Source: Casuarina equisetifolia (lineage: Eukaryota > Streptophyta > Magnoliopsida > Fagales > Casuarinaceae). Taken from it: a DNA stretch of 64,000 nt. The number at the start of each line of letters is the position of its first letter. Position 1 is the stretch's first letter. Shown piece after piece: positions 1-17,935 of the stretch. Location of the stretch: positions 3,164,501-3,228,500 of the forward strand of contig CM052358.1 of the NCBI GenBank assembly GCA_028551475.1, written 5' to 3'. The notes under the pieces were generated by a model. It made no database searches. It was not told the origin of the DNA and was given only the letters and a program-made list of their open reading frames with translations. A program made the position numbers and the translations under genes.

Positions 1-119
1 TAGCTTTCTTTACATCTTGGTAGCAAAGGTACTTTAAGTTATACTTACCTTGTTCAAGTACATCGGTTGTTCCAATATCGTTTTGTTCTGACTCGACCGA
101 AAATATTTCTCCCATTTAG

Positions 120-3100
120 ATATCCAACCGATGTTTATGATCGTTACTGGTTTGCTCGAGGATTTGATAATTTCACGAAAATATCCACGGACTGTCAAAT
201 TTACACCCAGAGCATGGATGTTGCGTATGAACTACCACATGAAGTGATGAGGACTGCAGCCAAATCCCCGAATGCTAGCATTCCCTTGACCCTAGACTGG
301 ACTTTATCAGATCCAGATGCTAAAACATATGTTTACTTCCACTTTGCTGAGATTGAGAAACTTCAGGCCGGGAAGCAGAGGGAAGTGGCAATCCGTTTGG
401 GTGGTGACCGCATTCTGATAGACTCTGTTAAACTTGAATATCTAAAATCAGTTACCATAGTCCAAGATGATCCGCCAATTTTGGGAGGTCGCCTTTTCTT
501 TTCGATAAGCTCGGCTGAGGGCACTCACTTTCCTCCAATCCTCAACGCCTTTGAGATTGTTGCGATCAAAGAACTCTCAAATAAACCTACTTTCATAAAC
601 GACGGTACGCATCTCTCTCTTTACAATGAATATGCTTATTTTGACATTATCATTGTTAAGAAGTTTATTTTTCTCTCAAAAATTGACTCATAAGGAAGGA
701 GAATGTATACTATTTTAAATCTAATTCTCAAATAAGATTTAAAAAATTTGAGATACTTTTTATACTGTCCTTAAGATATTCTCTCACAAATAATTTAAGA
801 TGTGACTTTTGTTACAAAAATAATATGTTCCTTTCAAACACAAAGTGTCAATTCTTAAAGCTTTAATATTATATAAAAATACTTATTTTCTCATCAAAAC
901 CAGCTGGTTAGGTGGGTCGTGTATTTAAATTTAAAGTTAATTTTTAAGTAAGATCTAAATAATATGATGCACTTCCCATCCAGTTTTTAATGATCTTGTA
1001 ATAAGATGTCAACATCTTGTAATAAGATGCACAAGTAGTTCAAGCATAGGAAAGGCATGCTTGTTCAACTGCTGCAAATTATTGGACCTAACTTTTGATT
1101 TCATGTACTCCTATATAATTGTGTGCATTACGAATTATTCCTCCTATCACTTTTTCTTTGAATCAATGATTTAATTATTGTTTTTCTAACTTAAAAACAT
1201 CAGTTGAAGCAATCATGGAGATAAAGAACCTGTACAACATGACTAAAAATTGGCAAGGTGATCCATGTGTCCCAAGTTGGTACTTATGGGATGGTTTGAA
1301 CTGCAGTAACGAAAATCCTCCAAGGATTATCTCATTGTGAGTATAATTAATCCTAGTAACAATTATCTTTATTCGAAATTTTCTTAACTATATTGGTTTC
1401 AGGAATTTATCATATAATAACTTAATTGGGTCATTGCCTGAAGTTTTCGCACAACTATCATCTTTGAGCACCCTATAAGTTATTGAGTTTAGGTTGAGTT
1501 ATTATAAACCTGCTTGCTTAGGACATTGACGTGATTTTCTTGAAACCATGCTTCTAGTGATTTAAGTGGTAATAAGCTCATAGGTTCACTTCCTGCTGCG
1601 CTTGTGCGAAGGTTTAAGGATGGGAAATTGGACTTGAGGTTAGCTTCTCTTTCCTGCCTCAAATCCTTAATTTTCTTCAAATGCTTAGAAAGATAATTTC
1701 ACTTATCCCTTTTCTCTCATTCCTTTCATCTCTCCCCTTACAATTGCCTACTTTACCCAGCAAACACCAGAAAAGCATGACTTCATTCCCCCCTTGCGAT
1801 ATAGTTATTCTTATTGGTTGATAACAGAATCATCTATCTTTTAATGACTTCTTTACCATGGGATCTTACCTGATGTACTTTATGCAAGATTGGACGAAAA
1901 TCCAGATCTTTGTCTGGAACCTCCATGCAAGAGAAACAAGAAAAATGCGTTTGTAATTCCGGTTGTTGAATCGGCTGTAGCGGTCCTGTTCCTCCTCCTC
2001 ATCTTTATTGCTCTAGCTATTTATAAGACGTGAAGGTATTTCTTTCTTCCTTTTCTGCTTCTTTAATTGTGATTACAATTCATAGAGTTTGAGTTTTTTT
2101 ACTGCACCCGATAACAGGGTTCAAGTTATGAAAAATGATGGGGAAATTAAAAAACAAAAAAATTTCAATTTGCACAAGGCTTTGGTGTGCCATATCCTGA
2201 GTAGGATCATTGGGTTACGGATTTAATCCTCGTAACATCAGCACATAGACAAATAGATTTAATGACACAAACACCGACAATGATAACAACACTATACATA
2301 TTCTCCATGTTGCTTATGTGCCGATCTTCCTTGTTTTAGATACGATTGTGAGATCCAACATCAAATCAAAGGATCAATGGTATAGCTACTCTAAAGTAGT
2401 GAAAATAACTAATAACTTCGAGACAATAATCGGAGCAGGAGGATTCGGAAGCGTGTACCTCGGCACACTAACCAATGGCATTAGAGTTGCCGTGAAATTG
2501 CTCTCTCCTTCATCAAAGCAAGGGTATAAGGAATTTGAAGCAGAGGTTAGATTTAGTGCTGCAATTAGTGCTTTCATTTACTTCAAGGATTCAAAAACTA
2601 AATGAAGCGCCATTTTCAAATACAGGCACAACTCTTAACGGTAGTTCATCACAGAAACTTGGTTTCTCTTCTTGGATACTGTGACGAGGGTGAAAACAAG
2701 GCGCTGATATATGAGTACATGGCTAATGGAAAACTACAACAGCATTTGTTAGGTATTTAACACCAAAATGCTGAAAGTTAGAGCAGGACAACCAGAAGGT
2801 GCAGCTGTCATCCCAAATGCTTACCATTCATTTTTACGGAAGGCAATCCCATGTTGCTTGCTTTTATCATTAAACACAATGAACGCCGCCTTTGTAATTG
2901 TAGTGAACCCTGACTTAGGTGAATCACCTGTATTATTACATATAGAGATACTAAATGAGAGACGAAAACAGAGAAAAAAAAAAGAAAGAAAAGAAAGGGA
3001 GGTTTCGGGGGTGGAGACATGCAGTACAAGGTAGCCAACCTAAGCTTTAAAAGAAATTGTATCCCTAATTCGTTCATTAGGATTACTAATGCATATATTT

Positions 3101-4389
3101 TTACAAATATCCCATGAATATTTTTGTCTTACATTATCAAGAAATGAGGCAATTCTCAATTACAACCCATTGAAGGGGATAACTCGATGTGTTTCTGATG
3201 CAGTGACCAACACTTGTGTCTTAAAATGGAATGAAAGACTTCATATTGCAGTAGATGCGGCATATGGTATGCAAACAATTACTTACATGATTTTTCATAT
3301 ATGAAATCTTTATATGATTATTAATCACATGGTATGCCTACAATGTAATCTTAGGGTTGGAGTACCTACACAATGGTTGCAAACCATCTATAATTCACAG
3401 AGATTTGAAGCCTTCCAACATTTTATTGAATGAATACATGGAAGCCAAGATACCTGATTTTGGGTTGTCTAGAACCTTTGCAAGTGAAAGTGACTCTCAT
3501 GTGTCAACTCATCCAGCTGGTACATTTGGGTACCTTGAACCTCAATAAGTATTAAACTTACTACTTGCTCTTTTAGTTTGAATGTATTTAAGTATCATGT
3601 AAGTACATTTCAGTGAATTTCTAACATGGTAAGGTTGTTATTGTAAAAATTTTAATGCAAAATATGGTCTATCCATATGGATCACAATGTTGAATTCCAA
3701 GATCCCAATGTGTTCAAAATCTACATAATTTACAATTTATCTTGAGTTAATATGAAAACTTTGTGAAATGTCAATATTTTAGAAGAAACAAACCCTATGT
3801 GGATTTGCATGTGTGGTTCTCCCTTTCTTTTTCTTTTTTAATCAATTATGCTTCTTTGGAGTAGCAAGATGCCAGTAGTTATTATTTAAGGTTCAAGTAA
3901 TTAGTAATTATCTCATCGAAGAAGACAAGAATGTAATAAAAGTATCATAAAATAGTAAATTAAGCTTTGAGTTTCTTCCATTTATCTAATCACATGTCTT
4001 TCTTATATAGAATTCAACTTGGTACCTTTAACCAAAAAAGTGATGTATATAGTTTTGGAATTATTCTATTGGAGCTAATCACTGGTCGTCCTGCAATAAG
4101 AAGAGGTCCTATGGAAGACAACCACATACTTGAATGGGTTAATCCTCTAGTTGAAAGAGGAGATATTCAAAACATTGTTGATCCAAGGTTGGAAGGAGAA
4201 TTTAACACTAATTCTGTCTGGAAAGTTTTGGAGATTGCCTTGTCATGTATACCATCAACTGCAAACCAAAGGCCAGACATGAGTCACATACTAGCGGAAT
4301 TAAAGGAATGTTTAGCTCATGAAAGAAGTCGAAGGATGGAAACTAGAGGCTTACAGCTTGAATATGGAATTGCTCCCCTTGCTAGGTAA
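120..4389 (+). pseudogene. Gene A: malectin-like LRR receptor kinase, 5'-partial, decayed
   Basis: Only the part from the second malectin exon onward lies in the window. Exons seen: 120-604 (malectin-like, starts [10 protein letters not shown]), 1204-1336 (GDPC motif in NWQGDPC), 1403-1474 and 1558-1638 (LRR), 1889-2035 (transmembrane), then kinase exons 2340-2545 (P-loop [12 protein letters not shown]), 2626-2752, 3204-3266, 3355-3544 (HRD, DFG) and 4011-4389 (C-lobe). Lesions: the transmembrane exon is 147 nt against 155 in sister gene B, an 8-nt loss that puts TGA just after IALAIYKT, so the kinase cannot be translated in frame. The donor after 1474 reads AT instead of GT, and so does the donor after 3544. 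The activation-loop exon has AKIPDFG where the others have AKIADFG. Known for the family: plasma-membrane receptor kinase. Inferred: pseudogene, or at most a membrane-anchored receptor without kinase. Confidence 0.85.
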
Positions 4390-5644
4390 TTACGAAAAAA
4401 GTTGTGGTTGATAGCTCCTTCTATATAATACAACGATTAGTCTGTCTTACATGAGTCTTCTTCAAAAACTTATCATATTATCGCTTAATGCTTGTAACTT
4501 TGTTTCGGTTGCCTGAGTTTGTATCTTATAAACTTCTTTAGCCTACTATTGGATTATTAAGCTATAATGATGAAAAATCTACCTTATAAACCTCTTTAGC
4601 CTTCTATTGGATTATTGAACTATAATGATGCCGAACTTGAAGTCAAAATAAGCGTCTATGATCTCTTTTAATTAGAGGCATTGTTACATATTGATAAGTG
4701 AGTGCCATGAAATGCGTAGATGCACTTCTGGGACTAGTACAATCGTTCTATATTTTGGCGCATATTATGTCCCAGTGAAACCCATCTTCACAGTAGGCCT
4801 TTTTCTTAGTTTATCATCTTCTCACTTAGGTTTGAGCGAGGAAAGAAGCACATGCTGGCCACCCATGGAAGGTGTAATCTGGCTATAGCTTTTACTTATA
4901 CCAGCCAGCCTGCTGCAGTCTAGGAAATTTTCATCCTTGACCTTGAGAGATGAAATTCCAACGATTTTTGGCTCGAGATTAAATCGTGTGGCTATTAAAA
5001 GCAAGTTTTCCTTCCACAGGAATTTGAATTTTTTTTTCTTTATTGACATCCCAGATATTGGCCTATTTCTAAACTAAACCTTAAACGGCTTCTTTCTCTT
5101 TTTTTCAAACATATCCTCTTCATTCCATCTTCTCTATACCCTCCCTCTCTCTGCCTGTCTTCCTTCTCTCACCGACCATAGTTGAAGTTTGGACCACGGA
5201 GGTACAAGTTATGAGTGGTTGTGACTCTGAAGCTCGATGAGCATAATGGTCCAACATGTTAGGTTGAGAAAGAAAATGGAAGCAAAATAAAGGAATCGGG
5301 ACGGTATAATATCAAGGAAAGAGGAGTTTTTGTTCAAAATTTAACGAAAAAGAAAAAACACTACCCGAGGACTTATATTGAAAATGGGATCGAACTCACC
5401 TTAAAATCAAGAAATTGATAGTGAACCAAGTGGCCTACCTTCTGTAAGTCCTGTCTAATGGCCATGAATTTGAAAGGGATTAACATAATTGTCTAAACTG
5501 TACTGAGTGCCTGGATTGGGGTAGCTTTCTATACTTTTATCCCTCTCCTTTCTTTTTTCTTTTTTTACTTTTAAGATGATAAAAGGAGAAAGATTACAAA
5601 GAAATGTACTTTGCCAATGTGAAGTGAAAAATCTAAAAGCATTG
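4390..5644 (+). other. 3' flank of gene A, shared array module
   Basis: There is no gene here. The stretch is the gene A copy of the 3' flank that recurs, in opposite orientation, downstream of B (about 11550-12312), D (34300-35000) and E (50200-51240). Landmarks are a segment near 4845-5045 with ACCCATGGAAGGTGTAATCT and the matching inverted text near 11700-11900. Polyadenylation probably lies in its first few hundred bases, but I cannot fix a site. Confidence 0.55.
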
Positions 5645-6993
5645 GGGTTCTTGTACAAAAATCCAGATCTTTGTCCGTTTGCTATGGAAAGAGGTTGTTG
5701 CATCGGCCATTGTAGTCCCGGTCCTTCTATTAGTCTCCAGTGCGCTTGCTATCTATTTTCAACTTCTCTAATTGTCATTAAACTTCATAGAGGTAAGCTT
5801 CTTTGGAAGAGAAATTGATAGAAGAAACAACTAAATCTACAGGCAATACTCGAAAAAAAGAACATAATATAAGTAGAGTACATAACTGTTCTCTCCCTCC
5901 AGTCCGACAGAATTCAAGACTGATACTATGGAAATATTATCCGTACACCACTACCATGAAATTCAAAGTGAAAAATCAAACCAGCACGGGAGACGGCTTC
6001 ATGCAGTTTGGAGCCCATTTGGCCATAGAAAGATCAGGAAACCTATCCTTAATTGGAAAGATAGACAAGCATGAGACCCCGTACTTCCCCTAGCCTAGCT
6101 CGTTAACAAGATATGATAGAGAAACTGAAAATCCGAGAGAGGACGAAAGGCAGCTGGATAAAACCTTGTTTGTAATTAATGACAAGTAAAACTAGTTACA
6201 AACAAAGAAGAGCAAAGTGCTCCGTATATGGTGTTACAACGGCTCCAAGAGAAAGAGAGGAAACCTTATTCTACATATACAAGATGAACACGAGAAGAGG
6301 AACGAGGCAGAGACCGGTCACTGCCGTGGAAGAATCGGTCGCTTCTTGATCTTTCACGAAAATGGAAATTGCATGGTGACCGTCTGAAAAGAAGACTTCC
6401 TGCTAAACGTGGTTAATAATCACATAATAGGCCGGAGACTTGATTTGCATCCCCTGTTTAAGATCGATGGACTGCAGATTTAATCCTTGTAACACTAGCA
6501 TGTGAAAAAATAGATTTGACGACACAAACATGTGTGATCTGTAACAAAAATCTGCACTTCTTCCCACGAAAGTGCGAAACATGTTGTAGTGGATGGCATG
6601 TACCTAATGTGCCGACGTCCGTTCTTGTTGATATTGTTGTTAGTCCAACATCAAATCAAGGGATCGACAGTATAACTATTCTGAACTTACGAGGATAACT
6701 AATAACTTTGTAAAAAAAATTGAAAGAGGAGGATTTGTAAAAGTGAGGGTACAAGGAATTTCAAGCAGAGGTCAGATTGAACAGTGCAACTAGTGTTTTA
6801 AAGTACTTAAAGGTTTAAACAACTGAGATTTCATCCGGCAAGAGTGAACCGCCATTTGAAATGCAGGCACAGCTCTTAATAGTACTTCATCACAGGAACT
6901 TGGTTTCTTTTGTCGGATACTTTGATGCGGGTGAAAACAAGGCGCTGTTATATGAGTGCATGGCTAATGGCAATCTGCAGCAGCTTTTATCAG
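5645..6993 (+). pseudogene. Relic of a second receptor-kinase copy (three decayed exons)
   Basis: Downstream of gene A and on the same strand are three recognisable exons of another family member with no ectodomain. About 5651-5791 matches the transmembrane exon (KNPDLC, then a scrambled membrane segment, then a GTAAGC donor). About 6628-6770 matches the P-loop exon, with roughly 60 nt missing across the glycine loop. 6867-6993 matches the 127-nt kinase exon ([20 protein letters not shown]), full length and open, but its donor reads AT in place of GT. No activation-loop or C-lobe exon follows. The transmembrane-exon part of this relic recurs in the flanks of B and D, so it was already part of the duplicated unit. 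Confidence 0.75.
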
Positions 6994-7166
6994 ATATTCA
7001 CCGTCAAATGCTCCTCTTCCTGTGGAGTCATTTTTAAATTAACTATGTAGAATCAGGTAGAGCAAAGCTTGGATACAGCTTCATTACTGCACTAGATAGG
7101 CTTTTACTTAGAGTAGGCCACCTAAGAAGGTGTAGCTTGTCTCAAAGTCTTGCCAAATTACCTATG

Positions 7167-7167
<1 letters not shown>

Positions 7168-7247
<80 letters not shown>

Positions 7248-7262
7248 CATTATCATCATCAT
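7168..7262. repeat. (AAT)n-(ATT)n microsatellite
   Basis: A run of AAT units passes directly into a run of ATT units, so the tract is self-complementary around its midpoint near 7199 and can fold back on itself. It ends in ATC/ATT-type variants. Apart from this repeat I see nothing recognisable between about 7030 and 7550. Confidence 0.95.
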
Positions 7263-7549
7263 CCTTCTTTAGTTAAAGGGATGTTAAGAAATCATGAACG
7301 AAAATTTTGTATGTGTAAATCACTGACACAAGTTTTTAATCATTTCAATTTTAAATAATAGTAAAAGGTGCCAATTAAAAAGGGATAATAATTTGAACCC
7401 ACCAATTATTGAAATTAGTAGTTTGAGAGTTAATTGTAAATAACTTGTTAATTAACTAGGTAAATTTTTTCCCTCAAATTTTAACTTTTGCACCATTGGT
7501 TGCTTTAAATGTTATATTTAGTAGTGAGGTGTTGCATAAAAAGTTGGAT

Positions 7550-8974
7550 GCTCTGGTTGAAAACAGGACTTGTATGGCCCAGGAGCTAGGAAACTTGGGG
7601 TGACTTCACTCACTCCATTGGATTGCCTTCCTGTAGCTATAGAAGATTAAACTCTCTTAAGCAAATGTTTTTATGTTGTGTTTCTTTGGCTTAAGTTGTG
7701 GCATTAGATGACAAAGAATGGTGGAGATATTGATGTTTGAAGTGGAGCACTTTGTTAATGTTGTTGATGAATTGTTGATTGAGGGGGAGCATGTGATGCT
7801 CCTATATTGATGTGATTGATGAAGTAAAAGTTTTGGATTTTCAAGTTTGTCGATATTTAGATGAGGTGTATTGAGACTCCGATGGTTGATTCCGGGGAAG
7901 CACCAACAATTCTAGATAGGGGTGGACTCTTCGTTGGGGATTTCGAAGAGTGATCTCAATATTTGTGGAAGTCCCATGATTTTTACTTTTATTGAGGGCC
8001 TCATGATGGAGGACACATTTAGATGGAAGAAGCCCATGATGATGTGCAGATGCCTGAAGAGAAACATGGCTTAGGAGAGGTGTAACCTAGAAGAAGCTAC
8101 AGTGGAAGTGTCTAAGGAGGTATGACCTAAAAGAGACGTGGTTTAAAGAAAAGGCAAGATAGCGCAGTTGATAAGGGCTTGTTTTGAAGAGAGTTTTGTC
8201 CAATCTTTCTCTATCAAAAAGATTGTGGCTGTAGAAGTTGAAGAGAGTTTTTTGTAATATTCTCTTTCAAAAGATTATGGTTGAAGAGAGTTTCCTTAAT
8301 CTTTCTCTATCCAAAGATTATAGCTATGGAAGTTGAAGAGAGTTTCTCCAATCTTTCTCTTTACAAAGATTGTGGTTGTATAGTTGATAATTTGAAGAGA
8401 TTTTCTATACTTTTCCTATAGTGTAGGGATGTTGCACCAAATTGTTCCAAGGGGGAGATTATTAGGATTGGTAGAACAATTAAGTTAAAGGGTATGGTTG
8501 TCATTACAATCAGGGGTCTCTATGTAATTATGGAACTAGGAAATATCTTCTAAATGTAGTAGATTTCTTAGTAGTATCGAGCTAGGATTCTTATCCTTAT
8601 GTGAAAGTAGGTTTTCCTAGTGGTATTCGACTAGGATTCCTTTAGGGTTTCTCTATAAATAAGAGACGTATAGAGAAACTTAGTGGGCAAATTGGGAGAG
8701 TCCCCATGGGGGGCTAATTGTTGAAAAAGGCCCCTCTCATGGATTCTAGTTGATGAGAGAATCCATGAGATACCTATTTGAAGAGAGAATCCATGAGATA
8801 CCTATTTGAAGAGAGAGAATGTATGAGAAAATCTAATAAGAAGATACTACAAAGGACGTAGGACATTGTGATGTTCCAAACCTTTTAAATATGTTATGTT
8901 TGGGTGTTTGTGTTTTTATATTTGTGTGTTCGATCTTATTGTGATTGATGCTACTTGGTTGAATTCTCGCAACA
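7550..8974 (+). mobile_element. Fossil LTR retroelement (probably Copia), 3' part with one LTR
   Basis: A purine-rich tract at about 8449-8460, just before the element's end repeat, is typical of the plus-strand priming site of plant Copia elements. The putative 3' LTR runs from about 8461 to 8974, ends in CGCAACA, and contains a TATA-like promoter near 8651. Left of it lies non-coding internal sequence with four imperfect units of about 65-70 bp at 8190-8400; a short repeat also sits near 8745-8825. No 5' LTR, no gag and no polymerase region are visible. It is a broken, old remnant. It sits at the turning point between the + strand and - strand halves of the gene cluster. Family assignment is tentative. 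Confidence 0.55.
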
Positions 8975-9224
8975 TAATTTAGGTACGACACTTGGGTAGA
9001 TAAGTTCGGAGGCATAAATAAGAAAAATGAAAAAAAAAAAAAAAAAAACAATTGCGTATGGTTTTGGATTACTACAATGAGTCATAAGAAGCTAGCATGC
9101 TAACTCTTTGGCATATGCCAAGAAGCCGATAAAAAATATAGTAGTATTACATAATATTACCATACAAAAGATAAAACGTATAGAGTAAGTTCTCTAAATT
9201 TTCAAGATTAATCTTCGTACTTAC

Positions 9225-9429
9225 CTGGAAAGGCATCAGCAAGTTTTCTTCCCGCATGCTGATTATCTCCTGCAGCTGGTTTTGGAGTTGCCAGGAACAG
9301 CAATCGCAAGAACAAAGAAGACCCACGCTTCCAAAATCAAAACCAGTTTTTTTTTTGGTGGAAATGTAAGTGTGCATTAATAAGAAAAATCAAAACCAGT
9401 TTTGGTGCATCATCCATGTTGTTCTTCAT
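9225..9429 (-). pseudogene. Orphan first exon of a receptor-kinase gene
   Basis: On the - strand, ATG at 9427-9429 opens MKNNMDDAPKL followed by a hydrophobic signal peptide, closely matching the first exons of C, D and E, and a donor follows at 9223-9224. Compared with those exons it has one extra A in the run before the PAAGDNQH segment, which shifts the frame, and it carries a 35-bp insertion (LINE tail). The intron start is still alignable with gene C as far as about 9060, but no second exon follows: the LTR fossil begins at 8974. The upstream R repeat is present on its 5' side. Confidence 0.8.
9351..9385 (-). mobile_element. Tiny 5'-truncated LINE 3' end with target-site duplication
   Basis: Read on the - strand, the insert is a LINE 3' terminus (CACACTTACATTTCCACC) followed by an A tail, the same terminus as in the 978-bp LINE at 31741-32718. 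It is flanked by a perfect 18-bp direct repeat (9333-9350 and 9386-9403, AAAATCAAAACCAGTTTT), as expected from target-primed reverse transcription. It interrupts the orphan first exon. Confidence 0.85.
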
Positions 9430-10019
9430 CCCTTATCAAATCTCAGTTGAACTAGGATGCCTACTTGATTCCGAGAATGATGAGTAGCTCTTCAGGAATG
9501 TGAGTGCTTAGCAACAATATTGCTAGTATTTGTAGTATCCCGAAACACGTTTTTAACGCTACCAAACTTTGTACTACCCCACATTGGCGTAAAAGAGTAA
9601 CGACCAAGCGGAAAGGGTCCTTTCCCCAGTTTCAATAAGGCTTCTTCCCTTGAATATGTTCCCACTATCTTTGCCTCTCTTCCACGGCCAAACTTTTATT
9701 TTGTGGTAAAAGTTTTATATAATTTAAATCACATCTGAAAATTTTCCTTATATAGAAAAAAAAAGTCTCTTTAAAATAAATTTAATTTTTAGTTAAGAAT
9801 AAACTTTTTATCATCATACCTTGTGTATTTTAAATTAATAATTTTGAAGGCTTCCTATAAAGAAAGAAAGAAAAAAAAAAGATTTACAGGACTTTACTTG
9901 GAAAATACAATTAATGGCTCCGTTTAAAGTCCTACCAATAATTTCTGATCATCAAATCCGCTTTAAAACAGCAAACAAAAAGCTATCCAACTAATTCGAA
10001 CTTTCGTTCCTGTGATGGG

Positions 10020-10960
10020 AATTTACTGTGAACGTCAACGGTCCTTCATTTATGTTTGATTTGGTCAAGCATGAAATAAGCACAGTAACACCAAGACTCC
10101 TAGAAAAAGGAGTTTGGACCAAGTCGAAGTTGATCCTCTGAATCTTTTTAAAGTGGGTGTGAAAGCCAGAAGACTACTTTTTCACGTAAAGAACGTAACA
10201 TATGGATATATTAACATATGTATATCAAATTTTAATACATTTTTTCATTCCGACATGACAAGATATTAATGACAAACAAATTGGCAAGTTCATCGATGAA
10301 ACTCTGACTCGTCGCGTCCACATTTAAACCACAGAATTAAGTCCAAGCCACGTGGTCCATGGGCTTTTGGAATGTCCAGTCAAGTGGCTTGGGTATGAAA
10401 CAATAACCCAACTCTCTTGGGTATGTGGCTTTTCACTGTAGCTGTAATTCGGCCCAGAGTTAGTGTTTGACGCCTTCAACCCCTTAACGTCGAGAAGAGG
10501 ATGAATGATATGAAGAAAAATAAGAAGTAGAAAAACGAAAAAAAATCAAAGATAATCATAATATGTTCCCTTATGGTAAGCTTTTAACTAATACATTTGT
10601 TTTCTCACGCATACACTTAAACTTACGCATCCAGGTGACTAACTAACGTGAGCCAAAGGATTTATTTGCACTTTCCCATACTCTACAAATTTATTTGCAC
10701 GGTTGTTCGGATGTTGGGTTACCTTGATCCAGTGGAAGTCTTTGCAACTTAGAGGAGTCATATTACATGGGCGATCCATGAGCTTTCTGCAGTAGATTTA
10801 AATAATTATACATATGTTAGAGAAGCATAAAAGGAATAGAATTTCAGGTGCAAGGTCGGTTTAGAATGAATTCCGGACCTTCCCTTCACGATTATTTGTT
10901 AGAAGTGAGCTCCGTAATTGTTGATGTCTTTGACACGACCACTTGATGGAACATGGAGGG
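10020..10960. repeat. Upstream repeat R, copy 1 (partial)
   Basis: This is a non-coding block shared with 19640-20470, 30600-31660, 46391-48420 and 59560-60330. Its landmarks are CACTGTAGCTG followed by GCC-rich text and CGCC(T/A)TCAACC, and TTGATCCAGTGGAAGTCTTT. It lies on the 5' side of the orphan first exon, just as the other copies lie 5' of C, D and E. I see no gene in 9430-10020 or 10960-11050. Confidence 0.65.
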
Positions 10961-11049
10961 AAATGGGCTATAATACTGGATTCCTTTAGGTATTATAATG
11001 GGTGTGACACGCTATTGGACTAGGGGAAAGTGGTAAATTTCATGCTTGT

Positions 11050-12312
11050 CTATCTTTCCAAATAATAAAATATTTCCTGAACTTTCTATGGCCAAATGGG
11101 CTCCAAACTGCATGAAGGCGTTTCCCGTGCTAGCTTGATTTTCCAGTTTGAATTTCATGAACTAAAAATAATCAAAATAGGTGGTTCTGCAAAACAACAG
11201 GGAATTGAAATGACATGGTAGTGGTGTCTGGACAGTATTAGATCTTGAATTCCGTTGAACTGGGGGCAGATAGCAGCCATGTACCCTTCTTTTATTATGT
11301 ACTTTTTTCGACTATCGCCTGTAGATTTAGTTTTTCTTCTCTCAATATCTCTTGCAAAGAAGCTTACCTCTATGAAGTTTAATGACAATTAGAGAAGTTG
11401 AAAAAAAAAAATAGCCAGCGCACTAAGGACTTGCAGGAGGACCAGGACTGCTATGGTCGATGCAACAACCTTCTTCATAGCAAACAGACAAAGATCTGGA
11501 TTTTTGTACAAGTTAACCCTAGTGCTTTCAAATTTTTCACTTCATTCTATGGTCGCCTGAGAGAAGAAAGACAGAGGTAGGGGAAACGAGGGAATAAAGG
11601 AGATGGAATGAAGAGGATATGTTTGAAAAAAAAAAAAAAGAAGAAGAGAAATCATTTAAGGTTTAGATTAGAAACAGGCCAATATCCGGGATGTCAAAAA
11701 GAAAAAATAATTTAAAGTATTGTGGAAGGAAAACCTGCTTTCAATAAGCACATGGTTTAATTTCTGGCCAAAAATCATTGGAATTCCATCTCTTAAGGTC
11801 AAAGGTGAAAATTTCCTATGCTTCAACGGGGTGGCAGGCATATTACGTGGCCAAAGTAAGCGCTACAGCCAGATTGCACCTTCCATGGGTGGCTGGCATG
11901 TGCTTTTTTTTTTTTTTTTTTCTGGCTCAAACCGAAATGAGAATATGATAAATAAAGAAAAGAGCCTACTGTCTCAAGGTGGCTTTCATTGGGACATAAC
12001 ATGCATCAAATATAGAACATTGTACTATTCTCGGTGGTGCATCTATAGGCATTGCATGGCACTCACTTACCAATACATAACAATGCCTCTAATTAAAAGA
12101 GGTCATAGAAGGATATTTTGACTTCAAATTGTACACCATTAATAGTTTAATAATCCAATAGCAAGCTAAAGAAATTGACAAAATACAAACTCAAGCAACC
12201 AAAATTACAAGCGTTAGACGATAATATACTAAGGTTTTCAGGAAGACTAATGTAAGACAAACCAATCATCGTATTATATGGGAGGAGCTGTCAATCACAG
12301 CTTTCTTCATAA
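11050..12312 (-). other. 3' flank of gene B with decayed transmembrane exon
   Basis: This is the inverted counterpart of the gene A 3' flank. On the - strand, 11437-11520 carries a relic of a transmembrane exon (YKNPDLC), matching 5645-5720 on the + strand and 34040-34125. The remaining bases are non-coding but alignable, inverted, with about 4600-6100. No open gene is present. Confidence 0.65.

Positions 12313-17935
<5,623 letters not shown>

Noticed and set aside
2808-3077. Hydrophobic open frame on the - strand inside gene A
   Set aside because: It lies in an intron of gene A, rich in simple AG/CT sequence, and has no counterpart in sister gene B.
7137-7358. Open frame with long Asn and Tyr runs
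   Set aside because: It is only the translation of the (AAT)n(ATT)n microsatellite, with no homology or codon structure outside it.
8190-8400. Regularly spaced similar units that at first look like a CRISPR-type array
   Set aside because: Only four imperfect units of about 65-70 bp with no constant repeat plus variable spacer pattern, inside a plant retroelement remnant.
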